NCBI GenBank assembly: GCA_039602395.1
Contig: JBCNJP010000017.1
Coordinates: forward strand, 25,068,275-25,132,274
Origin: Deinandra increscens subsp. villosa
Taxonomy: Eukaryota > Streptophyta > Magnoliopsida > Asterales > Asteraceae
Length of the DNA stretch: 64,000 nucleotides
Reading direction: 5' to 3'
The notes below the pieces were generated by a model. It did not search any database. It worked only from the letters and a program-made list of their open reading frames with translations, and had not been told where the DNA came from. A program made the position numbers and the translations under genes. Of the stretch, positions 11,203 to 21,967 are shown piece by piece. Position 1 is the stretch's first letter. Each line of letters opens with the position of its first letter.

Positions 11203-12223
11203 GATGACCTTCTTTTCCGCACTTGTAGCAGTTCCCAGACCCTAGCATGCAGTTCCCGAAATGGTTTTTGTTGCACTTGCGGCATCTTGGTTTGTTGCTT
11301 CGAGAATCGCTTTTGAACTTCTTGCGATTGTTCCCATCAAACTTTCTTGAACTTCCACTTGCCTCTGACCAGCTTCTCTTGGGTCCTCCGGGTTTTCCTT
11401 CTTCTCCGTATTCTTCCTCGTAAACCGTGGCACTTAGATCGATTGCCTCCTGGTAAGTCCTAGGAGCATGGGGTTTTACTATCTTCCGTATTTCTGGAGG
11501 AAGAGCCTGCACGTATCGTTTGACTTTTTCCTCTTCTGGTGCCACCAACCTGGGCACTAACCTTGCCATTTCATCGAACCTGGTGGTAAATTCTTGATGG
11601 GTTGCATTTCCGGCTTCCAGCCTCAGAAAGTTGGCTTCAATCTTTTCAAGCTCATGCTTTGGGCAGAACTTATTCATCACCCGAGCCTTCAGATCGTTCC
11701 AGCGCATTGCAGCAATGGCTTCTTCTCCTTGGGACTGTAAGACAGAGTCCCACCAGAACAGTGCTCCACCAACAAAGGAATGAGCTGCGTATTTCACAGC
11801 TTGGTCCGCACGGCATTCACTAATGCCAATGACGGCTTCCATTTCTCGGACCCAGCGAACGGTCAAACCAGCGTCTCTCTTTCCTTCGAACGAAGGATGC
11901 CTGCATCCACTGAAGGATTTGAACGAACAACCTCGGCCTTCTTGATGGATGTTTCCTGCGTTTACACCAGCACCAATGTCTGCGCCGTTGGCTCCTCCAG
12001 CACCGGCTCCGACAGCTCCTTGAAGCTGAGCCACTAGGTTTGGTATTGCAGCCTGAAACGCGTTTGCTACTTCCGCAGCCATCGCGGCTCGTTGTTCCTC
12101 AGTAAAGACGTTTCCTCCTTCAGCATTATTGGGTTCAGGATCCGGTTGTGCACGCCTTCCAGAACCCGCTAGCCTACCGACAGGCCTGCCGATCCTTCTA
12201 TCGCCTTGTCCTTCTCTTACCAT
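11075..12223 (-). pseudogene. Gag of element I
   Basis: The frame starts at ATG 12223, about 470 bases after the primer site, and has 382 residues. The central capsid-like part contains FKSFSGCRHPSFEGKRDA and ALFWWDSVLQ. The tail carries CCHC knuckles: CRKCNKNHFGNC, CYKCGKEGHLANNC and a third beginning CYECGESGHIRPN whose last Cys is lost. At that point an extra C in the run near 11131-11137 (plus strand GGGACAGG) shifts the frame, so the reading ends at 11075 in a short foreign tail instead of passing into protease. Relatives use one continuous gag-pol frame, so this is a genuine break and not a programmed one, in my reading. Confidence 0.9.
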
Positions 12224-12679
12224 GATCTACAGACAGTTCAGAATTCATATGAAGTCGAGTTTCTAGATTTTGTAGGCACGATGATTAGATAAGTGCAGAC
12301 GTCATACAATTACATAGTCATGATGCTTTCAGAACCCAGTTACCTTCATCATATTCCTCCCTAGTGTCTACTCCCTTCCTTTCTATCTCTACCGGTGATT
12401 CTAATTCAAACCGGTTTTATTTCCCGCATTTTGGCCACACAATAATTAGTACCCTAGATATATATATATATATATGATTAATACCTAACGGCAGTAGCTA
12501 ATTGCAATTGGGTACCTATCAGATTTACATATCCTAGGTCCTACTTATTATGTTCCTAATGCAACTTTGTCTTTTTATGGGCACAAGCTATTCTGCTGGC
12601 ATTCTATCTTACCTTATTGTTTTCCCAGAGTCCTAGTTTAAGTCTAGATACCGCTTTTTGTACCTAAATCTCTTAAACC

Positions 12680-12695
12680 AAGGCTCTGATACCAA
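12680..12695 (-). other. Primer binding site of element I (initiator-Met tRNA)
   Basis: Minus-strand TTGGTATCAGAGCCTT matches the 3' end complement of plant initiator-Met tRNA (TGGTATCAGAGCC). It lies 2 bp inside the 5' LTR end, as expected. Confidence 0.92.
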
Positions 12696-12697
12696 CT

Positions 12698-15600
12698 TGT
12701 GACGCCCACTTCCAGACTTGGCTCCGGAAGGGGTCACGTGTCGGATTTACTCATGAACGCAAGGTACAACAGAGATAATAAAGACAGCGGAAATTTAAAA
12801 CTTTTTATTTATTTTATATTGCCAAGTACAAGTACGGTAAGTTACTACACGGTTAACTAAAACTATACAAGATAACGGTTATTTATCTACATTACTCTGC
12901 GAGCAGCCCTATAGCTTTACTCGAGTAGCTTGCCCACCTCACCCTGCTCAGACCTTTGCCTTTCCTTTTATGTTCGGGTCCTTAACGTCACCTGATATAC
13001 ATACTTTAAAGGATCAGCTTACGCTGGTGAGTTCTACATTTTTCTAAAAGCGTTACCTTTTCTTGAAAGTTTATTCCAACGCTTAGGCCTAACGGCCCCA
13101 TTTATCAGGTATAAAAACATAACAGCGTTTATACCAAAACATTCATTCATTCACATTATCAGATATAAGACATAACATAATTATATCAAATCATTCATTC
13201 ATTTATTCAACTAAGCATTGTCTATTGGAACCACGTTAGCTCCTCGGGAAACCGTCGTCACCCGAATATCAGTCATAGAGTAACCGTCGCTACCCCGGGG
13301 AACCGTCATTCCCCGCTTTCAGTTGTACAACCCCAGTCTTCCTTCTTACATAGACAATATTTTGCTTAGATTTTTAAAACTAACCCCAAGGGTTATTTTC
13401 TTTATCTGGAAAACTAAATTTCCCCTTTTGAACTTCACTTAATAAAGTTTAATATCTTTATTATCCGTGCATTATAACCTTCCCAAAAACAGTTCATAGC
13501 AGGTAATAACAACTTTTAAAATAGTCATAGGCATTATTACTTTTACGTATATGTATTAACACAAAATAGGCACAAGGCATTTCAAACATTTATCAAGTAG
13601 TAATATTGCATGTATATCAGCCCGAAAACATTAAAATATTCAAAACATTTAAAAGTGGGCTCATAGAACTCACCTTGTTCCCTTAAGCCAATTAAATCAG
13701 TCAGAACCTCCTTTACGCTTTCCGATTTAAACCTAGTTGCGTATTGTATGATGTTAACGCAAGGTTTTACACAATAAACACTTCTTATGTTTATTTTAAC
13801 ACCTTATCTACTTAATAATGTATATTATTAAGTTTATATACTTTTAAGGGTCAAAATGACCAAAATGCCCCTGGAGGCATATTATCTCCTTTTATGTGAT
13901 AATTATGAAGACGCGCATTCCTATAAGTAGACGCTCACTCCGGGGTCGCCCAGTGTTGGGATGCCATTGCCCAGATGGGATGGCGACACCGCCGCTATGC
14001 CAGAAACCCAAGTGTACAAGCGCCTACCCTTCCGGTCCGCACGCACTTCTAATATCCGATTAACTCGGTATTTTCAATACTTCATTATTTATTCATTTTA
14101 ACTTCATATAAACTTATTATATGTATAAACATGTTACCATATCAGAATTCAAGTCCCCAAACCCTCCGGATTATTTTATATTAAATATTCTTATTTCAAA
14201 ACCCTAATTTCATGAAATTCTCGTTTTATTATCAAAACTCATTTTTATTCAAAACCAACTTAGGGTATTGTTCATTATAATATTTTATAATATCCTTCAA
14301 AATGGCAAAGCTTAATTCAAAACCGTTTACTCGATTTGGGCAGAATAACGACATGAAAACCCCTAATTTTGACCTGTTTACAAAACCTTAACCAAACCTT
14401 TTTCAATTGTGAAATAAACTTAGGGCTTTCTTAAAACACTTTAAATTAGGATTACCTACAAAAATTCAGACCCTAATTCCCACCCGATCACCCGATTTCA
14501 TCAAAATAAGCTCAAGAACCCTAATTTTACACATTTTTGAAAACCATACTTAGAAAATGAATTTTCAAAAACTGAGATAGGTTATTGTTAATCATACCAA
14601 AAGAAGCTTGACTGCAGAAATTCGGATCCAAAGTCATCACCGTTTGCTCGCAATCGATCGACGAAGTTGCTAGTTCGTTTCGGGGGTTTTCGGGTTTGAT
14701 TTCGTGAATTGGCGAATTTGAATGGCAGATTTGTGCTCCTATTTATACTATTAAGGTCGCCCTAAGGTTGCTACACGTCCCATGGTGAGTAATTGGTCGA
14801 ATTCGACATCTGTATATGCTAAACGTGAGCTCCAAGTCGAAGTACCTGGCCAAAAAACGAGTTAATCTGATTTCTGTCGCTGTACATGGCTCGCGTATCG
14901 CGCCAAGGAGAGGGGAGGGCCGCGCGATATGCCTGGCAACTTTGCCAGTTTGGCAGTTTTAGTCCTTCTACATTTTATTTCTATTTTGGCCCCCAAACTT
15001 CTACCGATTGTCATGTTAAGCTATAAATCACTTAAGGGTATATTTATAAAAGTTTATAAGGTTCTAAACATGCCCGATGATATACGTATATATACGTTTT
15101 ATATCTTTCAATTATTGACGCTTTTAGTCCCTTAACTTTTGTTTTATGCTATTTACCTTTGTATCTTTCGATGTAGCTATCATTTTATGTTCCATAACCT
15201 TACTAAACATAATTCTAACATTCTCAAGGGTTCGGGTTATATATATTATTATATATACACATATATACACATATTATTACATAGTTTACACTTTCTACCC
15301 TCTAACTTTGCAATATTCATCATTTTATGTCACGAATCATGTTAGGACATATACTTGCTATATCTTATGCCTTAAAATACTTACAAGAACTATAGCCATG
15401 TATAATATCTATATTGCTTGTAACTTTGCATAAATTACGCTTTTGGCCCTTTTACTTTTTTCGTTAACTATTAACATGCAATTCTATACGTATTTTCTTA
15501 TCAATGGTCTATGCTATTCACATAAGCATGTATTCATGATTTAAACACGTATATGAGACGTAAGCAGTCATGTCTCATCATTTCTAAGCCCGTTTATCAT

Positions 15601-15714
15601 ATAAACACGTGCTTTATCCATTTATTACCATTTCTAACTCATATATACAATAAAGCACATAAGTAAACATTTTAAGATACGAATTTACCTAGACGGAAAT
15701 ATCAGGGTGTTACA
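12698..15714 (-). repeat. 5' LTR of element I
   Basis: A 3017-bp partner of 4656-7658, followed by the target duplication TAAAC at 15715-15719. It drives minus-strand transcription; the likely TATA box is at 14739-14747. Confidence 0.95.
14739..14747 (-). promoter_or_regulatory. TATA box in the 5' LTR of element I
   Basis: Minus-strand TATAAATAG, also present in the other LTR (plus-strand CTATTTATA near 6698). It sits between the distal U3 part and the C/A-rich leader part. Confidence 0.6.
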
Positions 15715-16158
15715 TAAACCCCCTTTTTCCTATGATTTTCTACAAGTTAACCACCCAAATGAAAACCCCAAGTCTTGACAACTAATCTATTTTTGAATGC
15801 TTGTTTTGTTAACTCAACTAACCAACTCTCTCCTCTATCCCTTTTCTTCCAAGATCAAGCATTCTTTTGGTGTCTTAGGACTTAAACTAGCCAAAGAATG
15901 TGGTGAAACACACTTGTGAAATCTAAGGAAAATAATAGGTGTGCACCATGATTCTTGTGTTCATGAAATCTTTGATTTCATATTAGTTGGTTAACAAATC
16001 TCAAGCCTCTTCTTAACTTATAAAACCATAAATCCATGACTAACAAATGATATATATAATTATGTGACTAACTTGTCCTAACACAAATGTGTTAGTAGAT
16101 TTATATACATTTTATTTTGGTCCTAACATAAATATGTTAGTAGATTGTTTTATATTTA

Positions 16159-16453
16159 GGAAAATTGGACATATATAATCCTACCTATTCACGATTGGTG
16201 GATAATAATCCCAAGTAATTTTTTGGCCAAAAACGATCCTTCCTTTACACCCTGTTATTTTTAATAATCCTTTTCGTTAAAAAACTAACACCGTTAGTGT
16301 GGAGGACTAATAGTGTCATTATGTAAACTTGTTTTATTTAAATAAACCTTAGGGGTAAATAATGTCATTTTCTAAAGTTAATTTAATTAAAAAAAAAAAC
16401 CCAACCCCCCTTCCGGTCTTCTTCCCCGATCAATCACCGGCGTTCGCCGGTGA
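16159..16453 (+). repeat. Left terminal inverted repeat of the Mutator-like element
   Basis: Pairs with 17390-17683 as a reverse complement with only scattered mismatches by eye, including the A-run near 16391-16400 and the CACCGGCGTTCG segment at its inner edge. Confidence 0.9.
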
Positions 16454-16581
16454 CTCCGACGAACCCCCGTTAAATCAGACTATACCAACTCTAACAATCC
16501 TAATACCAAAATCAGTCACCAGAATTGACGGTCAATCTATGCAAACAAGTAGCATCATTCAGATGGTGATCGGTAAATAAA

Positions 16582-17200
16582 TACAGAAAGGGTCGGGAAT
16601 GGTGGTGGGTTTCTCGAAGATGAGATCTCCTGGTGTAGAACGGAGGAGATTCACACACCGATAAACGAAGAAGATCCACACTTCAACATCCACCATTAAA
16701 ACCTTCACAGCTTCTTCACCTCCATTTTCTGTGAACATCAAGGTCTCCATCTCGATTGGTAAGTGTAAATCTGTTAACTGTTAAGACCACACACTTTTCA
16801 ATTCGTTTCACTGTTCGTATGATTTCATTCCACCTGCCTTCAAATCTTCAATACGTGATGCAATTTGCAGGATGAAACTGGACAGATGTCCGTACCGATG
16901 TTTCTCTTCGTAAACGGCGTCGTCTCACCTACCGTCACTTCTCCGGTGACAACCTTGCTTGAATCACACGCTGGTTTGCTCCATTCCTTCTTCATTCTCT
17001 GCATTTCGTATATAGATTCATTTTCACGGAGCTGTATTGAAATTATGCCAATTTGTCAAGTTTAGGGTTTCGTTGAATTACGTGATAGGGGGAGCTTGAA
17101 TTACATCCTGATTGATCAGCTATTTATTATTTACAAAGAGTTTAATTTGTGCACAGCATCATAGTTTTGCAAAGTGATTGTTTCAGAATCACAGAAAGGG
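16582..17200 (+). other. Gene-like interior of the Mutator-like element, possibly captured
   Basis: The interior is richer in GC than the flanks and contains a plausible intron: donor TTG|GTAAGTG at 16759 and acceptor TTTGCAG at 16870 (112 bp). A phrase ACAGAAAGGGTCGGGA appears twice (near 16582 and 17196). After the acceptor a short frame continues through about 17065. I do not recognise the product, so this is only compatible with a Pack-MULE that copied host exons. Confidence 0.4.
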
Positions 17201-17238
17201 TCGGGAGTCACCGGCAATGGCGCAGCTTACTGGAGACC

Positions 17239-17345
17239 GAGGGGGGCGACCGCCCCCTCGGTTTTTTCGGCCGTAGTGTTAATTTTTACGATTTTTAAAT
17301 TTTTTTTATATATATTAAGGACCGCCCCTCCGGAATTAGGATCCG
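17239..17345. other. GC hairpin and T-rich insert inside the Mutator-like element
   Basis: CGAGGGGGGCGACCGCCCCCTCG (about 17239-17260) is a near-perfect hairpin, followed by a T-rich run and ACCGCCCCTCCGG. It looks unlike the surrounding sequence and may be a separate small insertion; its borders were not resolved. Confidence 0.3.
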
Positions 17346-17389
17346 TGACTTTTCGCCCCCGCAAACTCTTCACCCAAGCTTCGCCAATG

Positions 17390-17683
17390 GTCACCGACGA
17401 ACGCCGGTGATTGATCGGGGAAGAAGACCGGAAGGGGGGTTGGGTTTTTTTTTTAATTAAATTAACTTTAGAAAATGACATGATTGACCCTAAGGTTTAT
17501 TTAAATAAAACAAGTTTACATAATGACACTATTAGTCCTCCACACTAACGGTGTTAGTTTTTTAACGAAAATGATTATTAAAAATAACAGGGTGTAAAGG
17601 AAGGATCGTTTTTGGCCAAAAAATTACTTGGGATTATTATCCACCAATCGTGAATAGGTAGGATTATATATGTCCAATTTTCC
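17390..17683 (-). repeat. Right terminal inverted repeat of the Mutator-like element
   Basis: Reverse complement of 16159-16453, ending CCAATTTTCC directly before the second TTATATTTA. Confidence 0.9.
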
Positions 17684-18019
17684 TTATATTTATGTCCTAA
17701 CATAAAATGTTAGTTGATTTATTTATTTTGTTCATGTCTTAGTAGATTAAATATAAATCATGTTATGGACTTGTTACATGCTATAAAAATTGATGAACAA
17801 ATAAATATATGTTTAAGGAACTAAATATAAGTTACATAAATCATGGCTAAATGTGGCTAGTAACTTATAAAATGGACCAAAAGAAAGTTGCTTGAAATGG
17901 AAATATAAACATATTAAATGTGTTATAAAATTGAAGACAGAAAGAATATATTTAATTCTTGCTAGAAATGGTAAGAATAATATTTATGTCAAATGATTAA
18001 TTTGACATAAATACTTGGA

Positions 18020-18245
18020 TTTTTTTTTTGAACGGCATCAATCAGGCGAACCAGGTTTCACGTGTAACCTACCCCTTCGGGCCAACGTCCAAGGTCGTCT
18101 CCACATACCTCCGTGAAACCAGGACACCCCTACCATCTGAGACCACTGGGGTAAAACTGCCAACCCTAGGATTCGAACCCGGGTCACTCACAAGGAGAAC
18201 CACACGGAACTAAGAGCCTAGGGGTGACCACTCAGCCAAAGCCTC
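18020..18245 (-). mobile_element. tRNA-derived SINE
   Basis: On the minus strand the unit starts GAGGCTTTGGCTGAGTGGTC and contains an RNA polymerase III A box TGGCTGAGTGGT (18227-18238 on plus) and a B box GGTTCGAATCC (18169-18179). It then has an unrelated body and ends in a run of about ten A (the T run 18020-18029 on plus). This head-body-tail layout is that of a plant SINE, mobilised by LINE enzymes. A clear target duplication was not found by eye. Confidence 0.8.
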
Positions 18246-19982
18246 TATTATAAGTTTTAACCTTTCTAAGACTTTTGCTATAAATAGACATTTTTTTCTA
18301 TGAAAAGTCACTTGTGGAAATAAATATATTTTTATAAAAGAATTGTTATAAAAATAAATCAAAAACAAGCCATTGACCTTAAATACTCTTATGGATTTTA
18401 ATTATTTCTTTGATGGAATCAAAGTAATCAAAATGGAATTACGTTGCGTAGTAATAAAACCGGGACCACACGACGATATACGCGAAAACGTAAATGTTTA
18501 AAATCTCCAAACAATTACCTATCATGTTTTATTAAAACAATCCAAGGTCTTTGATAAATAAACTTTTATAAATCCAAGCGTCACAAATTAATATTTTAGA
18601 AAAATGAATATTTCCTACAAAAGAAATATTAAACGATTTCGAAATATTAAATGATTAAATGTCAAACGATTCATGTTTTAAAATGTAATGGATAATTAAT
18701 CTTGACGACTAATTATTTACAAAAGGATTTAAACTATGTTTTATTTACAAAAGTATTGTTAGTCATAATTATTTAAAAATAATTATAATTATAACTTGCA
18801 AGGTTAACTAATCAAACACATAATTATTAACTTAAAAATAATTATACGAACTTATGAAAATAATAATAAACATAATTATTTTGACTCGATGTTCAATACT
18901 TGATTTAGTTATTAAATGATAAATCCTTGTTTATATTTATTGAACATAAATATAAATAATCATGAAAGTATTTACCTAATAAATACAAGCTAACGGGTTT
19001 TCAAACGAATACAAACGGGATTAAAATGTCAAGACTTGACCGGTATCACTTAGGTAACTGATGTTACTCAAATGATTATAGACCTTATGCATATGCCTAT
19101 TTATTTATTTAGGACGTTACGTGCTACCGATTCCTACACTGTTTATTTACTGCCTTCCTGTTGATCCAGTGAGTTTCACGGCCCCTTTTCCTTTTAACTG
19201 TTTTATACTTTGGGGGAGAAATCATGAAATCTGATAAATGCTTTTTACTTAATATTATGGTTTATCTGTTAGCCGTATGACTACTTGTTCTCTTACTGAT
19301 TGCCCAATTTGGTACATTATCGTTATAAACGTTTGTACAACCGTATCCCACCATTATTTGATTTCAATTAGTTATGTACGAAACGATACCTAGTGAATAG
19401 ATCTATTTGGGTTGACAACCCTGCCCTAACTGGTAGCTCCAGTTCTGACTCCGGATTGTCTGGGGGTACACGTCAGTTATTCTTCTCTGTTTAACATCTC
19501 TGGGAAAGAGATGCTATGGGTGGGTAAACCGTTAGTATTTGAAATCAAAGTTCAGGTGAGATCATACAACCACAACGGTAAACCAATGTAATATTTAAGT
19601 ATACTGAAACTGTTTTACCAACTTTAAACGTAGAGTCATAAACCTGTGAACCTCACCAACTTTATGTTGACCTTTTAAACTCATGATTTCTTAGGTAATT
19701 GATGCGACCTTCTAAAGACATGCAAATGGGGCTTAACTATGCTATCGGACCTGCTTACGGAGTCATAGTCCCGACTATCTTAATAAACCATTTAATGTTT
19801 TTATTATTAATTTAAGACTTGTTTTCAAATGTAAGACATTATCATTGTCCACTATCACTTTCCGCTGCAATACAATGACGTAATGTTTTATGAAGTTTTA
19901 AATATATTAAATGTTATTCTATGTATCCTCGACTATGCTTCCATTCTCGCTCACACCCGATACCGTTGACCGGGGTGTGACA

Positions 19983-21406
19983 ATGTGAGCGGAGATGGGG
20001 CTCTGTGGTCGTCGGTAATGTTATCGACTGCGGATATGGGTTGTTGGCTTTCCGTCACAAGACACCGATTGTATCCAAAACTCCAAATCGATTTTCGATT
20101 TCATCTTTATAAACCCATGTTATGATTTCATGCTTTCATGATTTGGGGGGTTCTTTGTCGATTAGGTGCCTTACAGCGTCCCCGATTTTCAGTTGTTGGT
20201 CCCGTGTATGTTTTCGCGTCTCTCACCATTTATCATATTTCTTTAGTTTTCTCTTATTTCTCTCTCTTCTCGCTTGCTCAACAACCGGTTAAATTTAAAC
20301 TACCACCATGAGAAGAAGACGAGGTTGAAGTAGAAGCACTAGCAGTCGCCTTGGACTGCTGGTATTCTCGAAGACAGACATGGTGAAATGAGATGATATA
20401 AACATTTGGAATATCTGAACATGAACAAATTGAGGGTTTAATTTTTTAATTTAAAATTTAAAACCATGGGCTGAAACCACATTGATCTCCACTCTCACAA
20501 AACCAAGACTTCTGACAAGAACAAAAGACGTAATTCTTCTTTCTTTTTTTGACAGAGTAACTTTTTTTTTAACAGAGACAGAGTAACTTTTGACTTGATT
20601 TTTTTTAATGTTAATTTATTAGTAAAACACAAAAACAAACAAAAGCAGTAGAGCAACTAATATGTTATGTGTATCAGTATAGTATATGTACTTATTATTT
20701 AGTTGACTATATTTTTAATAAGTAAGGTTTGACTCACGTTTATAGTTAAGCATTACAAGGTTAGATGATTATCGTAGTTTTTTTTAGCTTTCTACTTAAT
20801 ACCTAACGTGATTTAATTGAATCAACTTTCTACTTAAAACATATTTAGTTAGATTTAATGTGTCACGCCGCAACGCGTGCGGGCATCATCTTCTTGTTAT
20901 TATTATATATAAAAGTAAACAAAATATATAAATGTACACCAATTTTTTTAATTTTACAAATTGCAAGAATATAAATTACAATACATTATAAATTATAAAA
21001 TATATATACATTGCATTTTTGTCATCTTTTAATGTTTGGGGTGTAGAATTCCCTATTCGTCGTCGGCTAGTGAGTTGCTTTGTAAGCCAGTTCTTCATCG
21101 GTGAAGTGTGGCCTGTGGGGCTAACAACATTGCAAGTAAACTCATACCAATTTTTTTCTGCTACCTAAGTGTTATATCATGAAATTTCATTTTTTTTTAG
21201 TTTTCTTTAATAATATATTCATCGCACTTTTTTAACCTCATACTTTTTATTTTTTAATATTATTTATTTCATATTAACCTAATAAAAGCTAAAATTATAT
21301 AAACCAAACTAACAAAAATACAATAATAAAAAAAGCTACATAGAATAAAAAAGGGAAAACAAAAGTTACATAAAATAAAAAATAAAAAAGATTGCATAAA
21401 GATAAT
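19983..21406. other. Spacer with no recognised element
   Basis: AT-rich sequence between the old LTR end and the Harbinger transposase remnant. It holds T-rich runs near 20540-20575 and a short stem CCGCA-ACGCG-TGCGG near 20869-20884. Part of it may be the 3' side of the Harbinger element. One possible terminal exon is listed separately. Confidence 0.4.
20278..20414 (-). other. Possible terminal exon of an unknown protein
   Basis: On the minus strand an acceptor-like GTTCATGTTCAG is followed by a frame encoding IPNVYIISFHHVCLREYQQS, then a Ser/Thr/Ala-rich tail ending HGGSLNLTGC and a TGA at 20278-20280. The protein-like composition stands out from the surroundings. I do not recognise the family. 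It could be a host gene fragment, a captured exon or chance. Confidence 0.25.
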
Positions 21407-21967
21407 CTACTCTTTGTCTCCATCTTCGTCTTCGACACTTGGAAAATAGTCCCGAACCAAGTCGATATGTTCCACCAAATCCGTCCTGAGGCTTTCGTGT
21501 GTATCACGATGGATCGCCAAAATATCTGTGTCTATTCTATCTTGGGAAATTTGCACGTAAGGCGGTTCAGCATCATCAGGATCGTATATACAAATTTCAT
21601 ATCCCCCATCCATAATCATATTATGTAAAATCATGCACAAATGTATATGATGCATGTAATTAGTTTTCCATGCCCATGCCAGATTTTCTATAGTGCGGAA
21701 TCTTTTCTAGAGCACTTTGAATGCTCGTTCTATATCATTTCTTGCCGACTTCTAAGCTTTTGCAAACCTTTTTCACTTAGGAATTATGGGTGCCATTAAA
21801 GTTTTTACATTGTTAGACCACTCAACATATATTCCATTGGTAATATAATAACGTTGTTTGTATTCTACAACCCCGTTTTCTTCAAATGATGAGTCGGGTG
21901 TATTTTCCTTAATAATATCATTCAACAAATGTAAATGGTTAAGCACGTTGATGTCGTTGTTAGAGCA
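21407..21967 (-). pseudogene. PIF/Harbinger transposase, C-terminal part
   Basis: On the minus strand the remnant starts with CSNNDINVL (the conserved xxNDINVL block around the second catalytic Asp), then GVVEYKQRYYITNGIYVEW, then a degraded but readable RNDIERAFKVL and CMILHNMIMDGG, the typical end of HARBI1-like DDE transposases. Stops and a probable frameshift lie between 21655 and 21773. The last part ends DYFPSVEDEDGDKE with the stop at 21407. The coding sequence is cut at 21968 by an LTR; the N-terminal part is found 35 kb away at 57631-57790. Confidence 0.82.

Larger units (their letters stand above)
4656..15714 (-). mobile_element. Complete Tekay-like chromovirus (Ty3/gypsy), element I
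   Basis: An 11,059-bp element flanked by the perfect 5-bp target duplication TAAAC (4651-4655 and 15715-15719). It has two LTRs of about 3 kb, a minus-strand initiator-Met primer site, gag with three zinc knuckles, protease, reverse transcriptase, RNase H, integrase and a C-terminal chromodomain, then a polypurine tract. The chromodomain and long LTRs point to the chromovirus group, probably Tekay (Del). The LTRs look about 98% alike by eye. The polyprotein frame is broken at five places, so the copy is not autonomous now. Confidence 0.93.
16159..17683. mobile_element. Mutator-like element with long terminal inverted repeats
   Basis: A 1525-bp insertion with terminal inverted repeats of about 295 bp (16159-16453 and 17390-17683) starting GGAAAATTGG. 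It is flanked by the perfect 9-bp duplication TTATATTTA (16150-16158 and 17684-17692). Long TIRs plus a 9-bp duplication define Mutator-like elements. No transposase is encoded, so it is non-autonomous and would need a MuDR-type transposase in trans. The inside has gene-like sequence with an intron signature. Confidence 0.92.
15720..19982 (+). mobile_element. Remainder of the older gypsy-type LTR (LTR Z), with insertions
   Basis: After the TAAAC copy the host sequence resumes. It ends with CCGGGGTGTGACA at 19982, the typical end of a gypsy LTR. The next bases (ATGTGAGC) are not a primer site, so this is a solo or 3' LTR. Features resembling other gypsy LTRs here include a GTGAGTTTCAC block at 19169-19179. 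A short imperfect palindromic unit of the type TCCTAACATAAATATGTTAGTAGATT recurs three to four times across 16074-17750 and is split by the Mutator-like insertion. The beginning of the LTR is not identified, and assignment of the whole stretch is inference. Confidence 0.45.

Noticed and set aside
16362..17481. Matching frames on opposite strands at both ends of the Mutator-like element
   Set aside because: They are readings of the terminal inverted repeats, not genes.
18028..18213. Plus-strand frame over the SINE
   Set aside because: It is the antisense of the tRNA-derived unit with A and B boxes; the frame is incidental.
18169..18238. A functional tRNA gene
   Set aside because: Only the promoter boxes are tRNA-like; no full cloverleaf is evident and the unit continues into a SINE body with an A tail.
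20869..20900. Helitron-like 3' end (hairpin followed by a short tail)
   Set aside because: The hairpin CCGCA-ACGCG-TGCGG is present but the required CTRRT end and an AT insertion site are not convincing.
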